The notes under the pieces: model-generated
Told to the model about the DNA's origin: nothing
Seen by the model: only the letters and a program-made list of their open reading frames with translations
Database searches by the model: none
Origin: JAKOQB01 sp050258235
GTDB lineage: Bacteria > Pseudomonadota > Gammaproteobacteria > Burkholderiales > Burkholderiaceae_F
DNA: 5,738 bases
Assembly: GCA_050258235.1 (NCBI GenBank)
Contig: JBLMYK010000097.1
Span: 1 to 5,738, forward strand
Reading direction: 5' to 3'
Translations under genes and position numbers: made by a program
Shown here: piece after piece, positions 1 through 5,738 of the stretch
Numbering within the stretch: position 1 is the first letter of the stretch
How the letters are laid out: each line of letters starts with the position of its first letter

Positions 1-1212
1 GCCGCGAGTCTTGGTATTCGGCAGCCGCAGGTTGGTGTACGCGTAGCCACCGGAACCCACGACGTTGTAGAGCGCCAGCGGTGTCTTGTCGTCGCGGTCT
101 TCCCAGCGCGCTTCGGCCTGCAGCGATAGCTTGGGCAGCGGTCGCGATGTGATGCCGAGCAGCGCGAGCGTGGTGTCGACGCGTGCCCCGAGGTTCGTTA
201 CGCCCGCCGGCACGCCGGTGAAGCCGACGAAATCCTGCTTCTGCGTGGCCTGTCCGTATGCGAGCTTGAAGTTCGCGCGCGTCGCGGGAGTAAACGCGTA
301 GTTGCCGGTCAGATCGACCTGGTGTGCCTGGTTGTCAGGCGCCAGCGCGACCGGGCTGTTCAGGATCGACAGCAGCGCGGCGCTCGGCGCCAGCGGACTG
401 CCGAGCGCGTTGTTCAGCGGCCCCGACACGCTCGGATTCAGCGTTGTGTACTGATTGTTGAAGAACGAGCCGTAGTAGCCGCCGCTGATGTGCAGCTTGG
501 CACCGGCGTAGTTGACGCGCGCCTCGATCTGGCCGTGGTTGGAGTCAATCGGCTCGGGCAGCAGCAGGATGCCCGCCCCCGAGGTGAGCGCGTCGGTCCC
601 TGGACAGCCGGGGGCCACCACCGACCCGCAGTTCATGCCGATGCCGAACAGCCGCGCGCCCTCTTTCTTCTCCCCCGTCAGGCTGACCTCGACTTCGACC
701 TGCGAGCCGATCCACTTCGACATCGTCAGCCCGAGGCGGGTGCGCTTCGTCTTCAGTCCGAGGTCGGCGCCGGTACCAACGCCATTGGCAAGGTATGAGG
801 TCTGCGGCGCGGTCGAGCCGGCATTCGCGAGCCCCGTATTGATCGTGTACGGATCGCGGCGCGTCAGTTCGTTGTAGTCGAGCAAGAACTTCCAGTCGCC
901 CTGCTTCTTCCAACCGAACTGCAACTCGCGCGTGTCAAGGCCGAGGTTGGATCCAAGCGCGTCGACCACGCGGCCCGTGTCCGGGTCAAAACGGTAGTAG
1001 CTGAAGTCGAGCAGGCCGTAACCGGACTCGTTGCGCATGCCGTTGTACTGGCCGAACAGCGAGCGGTCGGCGCTGTTGCCGCTGACTGCGCCAGCGCCCA
1101 CGCTGACCGAGCCCTGGGCCGTGCTTTCCGCGCGGGTCGCGCCACAAGCCGCCAGCACCGCGATCGCAATCGCGGTCCGGCACAGGACGAAATGACGGGA
1201 AGAGGCTTTCAT
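1..1212 (-). CDS. mtrB: MtrB/PioB-family decaheme-associated outer-membrane beta-barrel (3' end outside window)
   Basis: In known systems this protein forms the outer-membrane barrel that sheathes the MtrA-type cytochrome and docks it to the surface MtrC-type cytochrome. The reading frame is open from ATG at 1212 to base 1, giving 404 codons with no stop; family members are usually about 650-700 residues, so roughly the last 40% lies beyond the left edge. Residues 1-28 look like a Sec signal with likely cleavage after ATRA. The rest shows alternating polar/hydrophobic, aromatic-rich stretches typical of beta strands, for example around residues 66-74, 97-113, 228-256, 296-330 and 361-382. A GGAG ribosome site lies 6 nt before the ATG, which sets the start. 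The gene begins 15 bp after the mtrA-like stop, so the two are surely co-transcribed. Assignment rests on barrel character plus position after the decaheme genes. There is no CXXC near the mature N-terminus; the only mature cysteines seen are C195 and C203. Confidence 0.88.
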   Translation of the reverse strand, partial: MKASSRHFVLCRTAIAIAVLAACGATRAESTAQGSVSVGAGAVSGNSADRSLFGQYNGMRNESGYGLLDFSYYRFDPDTGRVVDALGSNLGLDTRELQFGWKKQGDWKFLLDYNELTRRDPYTINTGLANAGSTAPQTSYLANGVGTGADLGLKTKRTRLGLTMSKWIGSQVEVEVSLTGEKKEGARLFGIGMNCGSVVAPGCPGTDALTSGAGILLLPEPIDSNHGQIEARVNYAGAKLHISGGYYGSFFNNQYTTLNPSVSGPLNNALGSPLAPSAALLSILNSPVALAPDNQAHQVDLTGNYAFTPATRANFKLAYGQATQKQDFVGFTGVPAGVTNLGARVDTTLALLGITSRPLPKLSLQAEARWEDRDDKTPLALYNVVGSGGYAYTNLRLPNTKTRG

Positions 1213-1218
1213 CTTCTG

Positions 1219-1222
1219 CTCC
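1219..1222 (-). promoter_or_regulatory. Ribosome binding site of the mtrB-like gene
   Basis: GGAG on the minus strand sits 6 nt before the ATG at 1212 and lies within the 15-bp gap after the mtrA-like stop codon. It fixes the start of the barrel gene. Confidence 0.65.
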
Positions 1223-1227
1223 GGAAC

Positions 1228-2184
1228 TCAGCGGAACAACAACTGCGGCGTCGGATTCGTGGCCGACGGATTGTTGGAACCGTGCACCTGCGTGTGGCAG
1301 TTCAGGCAACTGCGGCCCTGCCAGAAGTTCACGACGTTCTTGCCGGTCGACCCGGCGGTGATCGCCGGCGCCAACTGATTCCCTACCGCGGGCGGGAACA
1401 CGCCCGGCTGCCCACCAAGCGCGCCGACGCCGCTGGCGACGTGCGGCGTATGGCACTGCTGGCACAGGATCGGCGCGCGTGCCTTGAGCATCGCGCTCAC
1501 CGTGGAACCGTGCGGGTTGTGGCAGATCGCGCAGTCGTCCTGGACCGGTTCATGGTCGTGCACGAACGGGCCGCGTTTCTCGGGATGACACGCGTAGCAG
1601 GTGTCGTTGGTGCTGTCGCGCTTGACCAGCTTCGGCCCGGCCGAGCCGTGTGGGTTGTGGCAGTCCGAGCATGCCATCTTCCCTTCCGGGATCGGATGGT
1701 GCGACGGCTTGTTGATCTGCGTGCGCTGCTCCTTGTGGCAGGTGAAGCAAACGTCCGCCTGTGTGACGCGCTCACGCACTTTGTCATGGTTGGTATGGAT
1801 CTGATGGCAGGTGTTGCACGCTACGTCAGCATTCGGGTGCGCACTTCCGGCCCACAGCGCGCGCTTGGAATCCTTCTCGTGGCAGCTCAGGCACACCGCG
1901 CTGCGCTCGGTCGCCGGCATCGACTTCGGACCCTTGAACAGGCGGTCCGGCTTCGCCTTCATCGGGCCCGCCAGGTGGGCAGCGCTCGGACCGTGGCACG
2001 TCACGCAGGTTGGCGTGCGCGGGTCGGTCGATACCGCGTGCGGAGTGCGGTTGTACTTGGCGAAGTCGTCGTCGTGGCACTTCATGCACTTTGACGACGC
2101 GTCCGCGTCCATCGACGCCCAGGCCGGACCCGCCAGTCCCGTCAACATCATGCCGGCGAACGCCAGCGCTCTCATGATTCGCAT
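1228..2184 (-). CDS. mtrA: MtrA/DmsE-family periplasmic decaheme c-type cytochrome
   Basis: This is the periplasmic-side electron carrier that, in characterised MtrCAB complexes, threads the MtrB barrel as a chain of ten c-hemes. The 318-residue protein is close to Shewanella MtrA (about 333). Residues 1-23 form a Sec signal with probable cleavage after PAWA. Ten CxxCH heme sites begin at C33, C60, C98, C123, C146, C172, C196, C218, C241 and C293, and none is broken. CxxCHNPHG at hemes 6 and 8 and the CLNCH site followed by HGSNNPS near the C-terminus are characteristic of the MtrA/DmsE group. A Gly/Ala/Pro-rich linker (about 250-280) separates hemes 9 and 10. The ATG at 2184 is preferred over the ATG at 2175 because two GAGGG stretches (4 and 10 nt upstream) precede it. 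It follows the mtrC-like gene by 91 bp and precedes the mtrB-like gene by 15 bp. PioA or MtoA (Fe(II) oxidation) are related alternatives, but the MtrC partner favours outward electron flow. Confidence 0.95.
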   Translation of the reverse strand: MRIMRALAFAGMMLTGLAGPAWASMDADASSKCMKCHDDDFAKYNRTPHAVSTDPRTPTCVTCHGPSAAHLAGPMKAKPDRLFKGPKSMPATERSAVCLSCHEKDSKRALWAGSAHPNADVACNTCHQIHTNHDKVRERVTQADVCFTCHKEQRTQINKPSHHPIPEGKMACSDCHNPHGSAGPKLVKRDSTNDTCYACHPEKRGPFVHDHEPVQDDCAICHNPHGSTVSAMLKARAPILCQQCHTPHVASGVGALGGQPGVFPPAVGNQLAPAITAGSTGKNVVNFWQGRSCLNCHTQVHGSNNPSATNPTPQLLFR

Positions 2185-2188
2185 TCGA

Positions 2189-2199
2189 CCCTCACCCTC
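2189..2199 (-). promoter_or_regulatory. Ribosome binding region of the mtrA-like gene
   Basis: Two GAGGG pentamers in tandem on the minus strand end 4 and 10 nt before the ATG at 2184. The second internal ATG (2175) has no purine-rich site, so this region decides the start. Confidence 0.55.
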
Positions 2200-2236
2200 G
2201 CTCGGATCCCGGCGGAACCCGACTCAAAATGGAGGA

Positions 2237-2261
2237 GCGGCACGCCCCTCTGTTGTGCCAC
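2237..2261 (-). repeat. Weak inverted repeat in the mtrC-mtrA gap
   Basis: On the minus strand GTGGCAC (2261-2255) can pair with GTGCCGC (2243-2237) over an 11-nt loop, with one G-U pair. It starts 15 nt after the mtrC-like stop. The bases that follow contain only a short T run (ATTTTG), so it is not a convincing terminator. It could be an intercistronic processing or mRNA-stabilising hairpin, or chance in GC-rich DNA. Confidence 0.25.
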
Positions 2262-2275
2262 GCCGCCCGCCACGG

Positions 2276-4930
2276 CTACTTCACGTCGTGGACGCGATCG
2301 ATACCCGCCGGACCGCTGCCCGGCGCATGGCAGTCGTCACACACCTCGATCGTCTGCCATGTCCCCGCCTGCGTCATCGCCGGCGTCGACAAGTTCGCAA
2401 ATCCCGCCCCGCCCCACTGCATCACGTGATCGATCACACGGCCAACCTTCGCGGAAGTGCCGTCGTGGCACGACGTGCAGGTGGCCGCCTTCGGCGTGAT
2501 AGCCAGCCACTGCAGCGGGTCGGTCACGCCGGCCGGCTTCAGCACCATTGCGCCGACCGTGCTCTGGTCCTTGTACTGCGAATTGTTCACGTGGCAGGCA
2601 TTGCAGTTGATGCCGTTGCTGTCCGGCCACTGAACTTCCTCGGCATAGTTCTCCGCGGCTGCCGTCGTCGTCGTGCTCGGCGCGCCGACGGCGATCTTGG
2701 CGGCATTCATCACCGCGGCGATGCTGTCGAATGTCGAGCCCGCAGCCACGGCCGTGCCGGCCGGGATCGCGACCTTCGTCGCCCCGCTGACCGATGCGGT
2801 GACGTCCGCGAGGAAGAAGCCCGCCGACTGCAGCGTGCCGCTCTTGTCAAAAGTGCCTGCCACGACGTTGCCGTGCGCGAATGGATACGTGCGGAATGCA
2901 TTGCTGTGGATGCCGTGGATGAAGCGCTTCGCCTGGAACGATTCGTAGAGGGCAACGCCATTCGTCATCACGTTGCCGCTCGACGCGCGATTTGCGTCGT
3001 GGCAGACCGGGCACGCCTCAACGGTGTTGCGCGCGCCGCCGTGGAATGCATTGCCCAGCGTGTTCGAGCCCGACGCCGTGCCGAGCAGCCCGTGGCAGAC
3101 GTTGCACTTGTCGGAGGACACGATCGTGCGACGCGGGCTCGGATTTCCGCTCAAGGCGAGGTCGGCGTAGGTGTGCTGCACCCCGACATTGAGGAAATCG
3201 GCGGGATTGGTCGACGCGACCGACCGAGGCTCGGCGGACGTCGCCAGCACCAGCGGCGGCTCCTTGACCTGCCCGATGCTGATCACGCGCGCGCTGCCGG
3301 CCGCCTGCGAAATGCCCGCGACATCGGCCGGCACCGGGATCGTGACCGTGTAGTTATTGCTGCCGTCGTTGGTGCCCTTGTACAGATACGCATTGGCGCC
3401 GCTGCCGCCGTTGTTCCAGGCCGTCCAGTCGGTCGGGCCGGGCTGTCCGATCAGGTTCTGGTAGCCGAGATAGAAGCGCAGGTTGCCGAACTTGGTCGTG
3501 CTGCCGCAGACGAGCGAACTGCCGCTGCCAGTGCAATCCGGCGTGACGAGGTTGTACGCCGCGTTGCCGCTGGTCGGGTCCGTCACCGAGTACTTCACCG
3601 TCACGTTGCGCGAGGCCGCATCGTAGGTGGCGCTGGCAATGTTCACCTTGTACTTGGCCGCGTCGACCTGGACCTGGTTGAAGTGCACCCGGTCGGATCC
3701 CAAGCCGGTACCTGCAATATGACAGCCCGCGCATGCGCTGTTGGTAAGCAGCGTCGCAGCCGCATTCGGATCCTGGAAGTTGTTCAACTTGTAGTGAAGC
3801 GCGTACCAGTCCGATCCCGGTCCGTTGGTGTGGCAGCTCAGGCAGGCTTCGCGGCTTGGTGTGTTCTTCCAGTTGTCGCCCTGCGGCGTCGCGACCACCT
3901 TGGCGCTGCCGACCGCAACCTCGGTCGCCGAGTGGCAGGTCGAGCAGTTGCGCAGGTCCTGCGGGAAACCGACGTCGGAGAAGTCATCGGCCCCGATGTA
4001 GTAGTCGATGCCCGCGGCCGCCAGCCGCTTGCCGGCGTGAATGCTGTGAACGAAGTTGCTGAACGTCAGGAAATTGCCGCTCACCACATCCTGCGTGCCC
4101 GGGTTGTGGCACATCACGCAGAACGCCGTGTCGACACGATTGCCGCCGTGCGGCGCCAGCTTGCCGTGGCAGTTGTTGCAGGTACCGACGTCGACCATCT
4201 TGCGGATCGGCGTCGTCACCGGAACCGAGTTGCCGTTAGCGTCGAACGTGAAGTCGAAGTACGGGTTGACCCGCACCGTCTGTCCCGCCGAATTCACGTA
4301 GTTCAACTGGATCGCGATCCGGTGCGACTTGCCCGGCTCGAACGCCACGCCATTCGTCGTGTACACGTTGTTGTTGATAGTCGCGGTCCAGGTCGGGTCC
4401 GTGATCTTGGCGCTGAACGTGTACGTGTAGTAGCCGTCCGCGTTGTAAGCGAGCTGGGTCGACCCGGCCGGCTTCGGGTCCGTGACCGCGCGAATCGCAC
4501 TCGCGAGTTTCGGCGCTTCGCCATTCGGTCCCTTCAGCGTGCCCGCGTTCCTGACCTGGGAGACGTAGTTGGTCCACTGGTCGGGGTTGCCGTCGCTGCC
4601 CGGGGTGATCTTCGCGATCGCGAAGCTCACATTGGAAAGCGTGAGGTTCTGCTTCACCGCGCCGCTGTCGAACACGGTGAACTTCACCACCGGCACTCCA
4701 TCGATCAACGACACGACCGCAGTGCCGGCGCTCTGCAGGACGGTGAATGGTGCCGAGCTGTTGACCGAACTGTCGTTCGACGGCGTCGCTGCAGCCTGGG
4801 CGATCGCCTGGCCCAACGATGTCGACGGGGGCGGCGTCGGCGTCGTGCCGCCCCCTCCGCCGCCGCCGCATCCCGCCACTGCGGCCGTGATCAGGGCGAC
4901 AGCACACAATTTCGCCAATCGACTCTTCAC
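2276..4930 (-). CDS. mtrC: OmcA/MtrC-family decaheme surface lipoprotein c-type cytochrome
   Basis: This is the presumed cell-surface terminal reductase of the conduit, handing electrons from the MtrA/MtrB module to metal oxides, flavins or other extracellular acceptors. The GTG at 4930 gives 884 residues and is chosen because GGGAGG lies 7 nt upstream and a lipoprotein signal starts at once: lipobox VAGC with acylated C21, then seven Gly and a Thr/Pro linker. Four domains fit the family: beta domain I (about 50-235); pentaheme domain II with CxxCH starting at C251, C271, C329, C363, C400; beta domain III (about 415-585) containing C466-X8-C475; pentaheme domain IV with C609, C640, C776, C818, C864. 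HSIHAGKR (295-302) after heme 2 and IHGIH after heme 7 are equivalent ligand motifs. At 884 residues it is longer than Shewanella MtrC (671) or OmcA (735); much of the excess in domain IV lies between hemes 7 and 8. Signal type implies export and outer-membrane anchoring; surface exposure is inferred. Confidence 0.95.
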   Translation of the reverse strand: MKSRLAKLCAVALITAAVAGCGGGGGGGTTPTPPPSTSLGQAIAQAAATPSNDSSVNSSAPFTVLQSAGTAVVSLIDGVPVVKFTVFDSGAVKQNLTLSNVSFAIAKITPGSDGNPDQWTNYVSQVRNAGTLKGPNGEAPKLASAIRAVTDPKPAGSTQLAYNADGYYTYTFSAKITDPTWTATINNNVYTTNGVAFEPGKSHRIAIQLNYVNSAGQTVRVNPYFDFTFDANGNSVPVTTPIRKMVDVGTCNNCHGKLAPHGGNRVDTAFCVMCHNPGTQDVVSGNFLTFSNFVHSIHAGKRLAAAGIDYYIGADDFSDVGFPQDLRNCSTCHSATEVAVGSAKVVATPQGDNWKNTPSREACLSCHTNGPGSDWYALHYKLNNFQDPNAAATLLTNSACAGCHIAGTGLGSDRVHFNQVQVDAAKYKVNIASATYDAASRNVTVKYSVTDPTSGNAAYNLVTPDCTGSGSSLVCGSTTKFGNLRFYLGYQNLIGQPGPTDWTAWNNGGSGANAYLYKGTNDGSNNYTVTIPVPADVAGISQAAGSARVISIGQVKEPPLVLATSAEPRSVASTNPADFLNVGVQHTYADLALSGNPSPRRTIVSSDKCNVCHGLLGTASGSNTLGNAFHGGARNTVEACPVCHDANRASSGNVMTNGVALYESFQAKRFIHGIHSNAFRTYPFAHGNVVAGTFDKSGTLQSAGFFLADVTASVSGATKVAIPAGTAVAAGSTFDSIAAVMNAAKIAVGAPSTTTTAAAENYAEEVQWPDSNGINCNACHVNNSQYKDQSTVGAMVLKPAGVTDPLQWLAITPKAATCTSCHDGTSAKVGRVIDHVMQWGGAGFANLSTPAMTQAGTWQTIEVCDDCHAPGSGPAGIDRVHDVK

Positions 4931-4937
4931 GTCAGTT

Positions 4938-4943
4938 CCTCCC
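4938..4943 (-). promoter_or_regulatory. Strong ribosome binding site that fixes the GTG start of the mtrC-like gene
   Basis: GGGAGG on the minus strand ends 7 nt before GTG at 4930. The upstream in-frame TTG at 4975 has no comparable site and would put 15 extra residues before the lipoprotein signal. The site therefore selects GTG. Confidence 0.8.
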
Positions 4944-4990
4944 AGCAGGACCGGCCCGCCCAGGGCGATCCGCAAATCGAGCGCCTTGTA

Positions 4991-5017
4991 GTTTTATACA
5001 CACGAACCACAACTCAA
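4991..5017 (-). promoter_or_regulatory. Candidate promoter for the mtrCAB-like operon
   Basis: On the minus strand TTGAGT (5017-5012) is followed after 15 bp by TAAAAC (4996-4991), which overlaps TATAAA (4998-4993). This is the most AT-rich stretch in the upstream region and would give a leader of about 50 nt before the GTG. The spacing is short for a sigma-70 promoter when either hexamer is used, so an activator-dependent promoter or a chance match is possible. Confidence 0.3.
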
Positions 5018-5033
5018 GCGTCAGTCGCGCTTG
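5015..5033. repeat. Perfect 6-bp inverted repeat overlapping the candidate -35 (operator-like dyad)
   Basis: CAAGCG (5015-5020) and CGCTTG (5028-5033) are perfect complements around a 7-bp spacer. The dyad overlaps the proposed -35 hexamer, a typical place for a regulator site, and lies 9 bp from a second dyad. No known regulator motif is recognised in it. Confidence 0.35.
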
Positions 5034-5038
5034 TTCTC

Positions 5039-5056
5039 CGTTGCAGGCCCGCAACG
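5039..5056. repeat. Perfect 6-bp inverted repeat upstream of the candidate promoter
   Basis: CGTTGC (5039-5044) and GCAACG (5051-5056) flank a 6-bp spacer. The centre lies about 23 bp from that of the neighbouring dyad at 5015-5033, near two helical turns. It could be an activator site, or an RNA hairpin if transcription from the ComEA-like gene reads through. There is no T tract, so a terminator is unlikely. Confidence 0.35.
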
Positions 5057-5318
5057 CGTAGCTTGCGCGTGGCATCGCCTTATCGTGTGTTCCAAGTCAA
5101 ACCTCGGATGCCGGCGGCGCACGCGGCGAAGGCAAGCGATGCGAGGTCGCCACGACGTTCGTGCGCCGTCGTCGGGATTGCAGACGATCAGGCGATCGAA
5201 ACGCGAGTCCCAGAAACGCGGGGCTATCCGCACGCGGCGCAAGAGCCGCTACGCGATTGCGACATACGCCGGCCAGCTCGTGCCAACGTGATGTCGCGGC
5301 GACTGGATTGTTGTAACG

Positions 5319-5705
5319 CTACTTCCTGGGTTTTGGTGTGCCAGTCTGCCTGGCGATGATCAGCTTGCGGATCGACAGATAGACGCCGGTCGGAAGGATC
5401 TTGTTGCTCGCGAGGTCGGCCTTGCTGAGGTAAGGACGGCCCGCGATGATCTTGGCCGCTTCCGCATCGCCGATACCCGGCAGCGTCTTCAGCTGCTCGC
5501 GACTCGCGCTGTTGATGTCGATCAGCTTGAAGGCCGGCACCGCAGAGGGCTTCTTCTTGACCACCGGCGGATGGCCTGACGCGGGCGCAGTACTCGACGA
5601 CGTTTCCGCCGCTGCCGCCGCACCGGCGCAAGCGCACAGCGCGAGCGCCACGAGCATGGCCTTGATCGTATTTCCCCCTTTGTGGAACGTTGTTTCCATC
5701 TTCAT
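5319..5705 (-). CDS. Exported ComEA-like helix-hairpin-helix protein
   Basis: A small exported protein of 128 residues with a single C-terminal helix-hairpin-helix unit, a fold that in ComEA binds double-stranded DNA without sequence preference in the periplasm. Residues 1-33 form a signal: basic N-region with lysines and a His, hydrophobic core, then an Ala-rich end with likely cleavage before ETSSS. A Ser/Pro/Lys linker (about 34-58) follows. The HhH region runs from about IDINSAS (62-68) through LPGIG (75-79) to about 98, followed by a short helical, basic tail. The ATG at 5705 is chosen because GAAGG lies 6 nt upstream; a TTG at 5711 and an ATG at 5699 are alternatives. It lacks the N-terminal membrane anchor and SLBB region of longer Gram-positive ComEA. 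It lies 388 bp upstream of the cytochrome operon on the same strand, probably as a separate transcript. Whether it acts in DNA uptake or another role is not shown here. Confidence 0.85.
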   Translation of the reverse strand: MKMETTFHKGGNTIKAMLVALALCACAGAAAAAETSSSTAPASGHPPVVKKKPSAVPAFKLIDINSASREQLKTLPGIGDAEAAKIIAGRPYLSKADLASNKILPTGVYLSIRKLIIARQTGTPKPRK

Positions 5706-5711
5706 CTGCAA

Positions 5712-5716
5712 CCTTC
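5712..5716 (-). promoter_or_regulatory. Ribosome binding site of the ComEA-like gene
   Basis: GAAGG on the minus strand sits 6 nt before ATG 5705 and supports that start over the nearby TTG (5711) and ATG (5699). The remaining bases up to the right window edge show no further feature, so any promoter lies outside. Confidence 0.5.
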
Positions 5717-5738
5717 GTGACGAGGGCGTCCCGCGATT

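Larger units (their letters stand above)
4931..5318. other. Intergenic region upstream of the mtrC-like gene, no convincing gene
   Basis: These 388 bp separate the ComEA-like stop from the cytochrome operon. Short frames on both strands translate to Arg-rich, low-complexity peptides without a good ribosome site or recognisable motif, so I call no gene. The half next to mtrC holds a Shine-Dalgarno site, an AT-rich candidate promoter and two inverted repeats; the half next to the ComEA-like gene (about 5060-5318) shows nothing firm beyond a few short GC stems without T tracts. The length suggests that the cytochrome genes have their own promoter. Confidence 0.6.

Noticed and set aside
322..2094. 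Plus-strand frames over the mtrB- and mtrA-like genes (322-798, 512-877, 1192-2094)
   Set aside because: They lie opposite well-supported minus-strand genes, have Arg-rich composition and no family signature.
4845..4870. GC-rich triplet-like run (poly-Gly codons) as a repeat element
   Set aside because: It encodes the Gly linker directly after the acylated cysteine, a common design in lipoproteins; the codons vary, so it is not a simple sequence repeat of note.
5072..5100. TTGACT on the minus strand (5100-5095) as a -35 for the cytochrome operon
   Set aside because: At 17 bp spacing the -10 position reads CGATGC, which is a poor match, and the start would lie about 135 bp before the gene. 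The AT-rich stretch at 4991-5017 is a better candidate.
5021..5291. Small frames on both strands in the 4931-5318 gap (5031-5291 plus, 5021-5242 minus)
   Set aside because: Arg-rich, no signal, domain or good ribosome site, and they overlap each other; most likely chance in GC-rich DNA.
5219..5318. Possible terminator after the ComEA-like stop
   Set aside because: Short GC stems occur (GTCG/CGAC near 5291-5301; GCGGC/GCCGC near 5235-5250) but none is followed by a T tract, and the stems are only 4-5 bp.
1811..5359. Very long plus-strand open frame (1182 codons) antisense to the mtrC-like gene and beyond
   Set aside because: Its codons are in register with the minus-strand mtrC-like codons, so it stays open only because that GC-rich gene avoids TTA, CTA and TCA. 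The product is Arg/Ala/Val/His-rich without motifs, and it crosses two genes and two intergenic gaps.
1..5738. CRISPR arrays, tRNA or rRNA genes, insertion sequences
   Set aside because: No regularly spaced repeats, tRNA-like folds, rRNA-like stretches, transposase motifs or terminal inverted repeats were seen on either strand. The regular recurrence of tggca/gtggca in the cytochrome genes is the complement of CxxCH codons.

Overview
The window carries a leftward (minus-strand) gene set for an outer-membrane extracellular electron transfer conduit of the Mtr type. The DNA is GC-rich, with strong G/C preference at third codon positions. The proteins have Sec or lipoprotein signals and belong to families typical of Gram-negative bacteria, so a high-GC proteobacterium capable of metal, mineral or electrode respiration is the best reading. 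A betaproteobacterium is plausible, but the genus cannot be read from the sequence.

In transcription order, right to left: (1) 5705-5319, a small exported helix-hairpin-helix protein of the ComEA type. (2) 5318-4931, a 388-bp stretch without a convincing gene; it holds two neighbouring inverted repeats and an AT-rich candidate promoter just before the cytochrome genes. (3) 4930-2276, an OmcA/MtrC-family decaheme lipoprotein cytochrome starting at GTG. (4) 2275-2185, a 91-bp gap with a weak hairpin. (5) 2184-1228, an MtrA/DmsE-family periplasmic decaheme cytochrome. (6) 1227-1213, a 15-bp gap. (7) 1212-1, the first 404 codons of an MtrB/PioB-family outer-membrane beta-barrel, cut by the left window edge.

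From what is known of the Shewanella system, MtrA receives electrons in the periplasm and sits inside the MtrB barrel. MtrC caps the barrel outside and passes electrons to metal oxides, flavins, electrodes or other acceptors. The order mtrC-mtrA-mtrB, the tight A-B spacing and intact 10-heme sets in both cytochromes suggest a working operon. No inner-membrane quinol oxidase (CymA type), type II secretion gene or cytochrome maturation gene is inside the window.

The less ordinary points are an unequal spacing of the two pentaheme halves of the MtrC-like protein (an apparent insertion of about 78 residues between hemes 7 and 8), a preserved C-X8-C pair in its middle domain, a barrel without the N-terminal CXXC of Shewanella MtrB, the neighbouring ComEA-like protein, and the paired dyads upstream of the operon.
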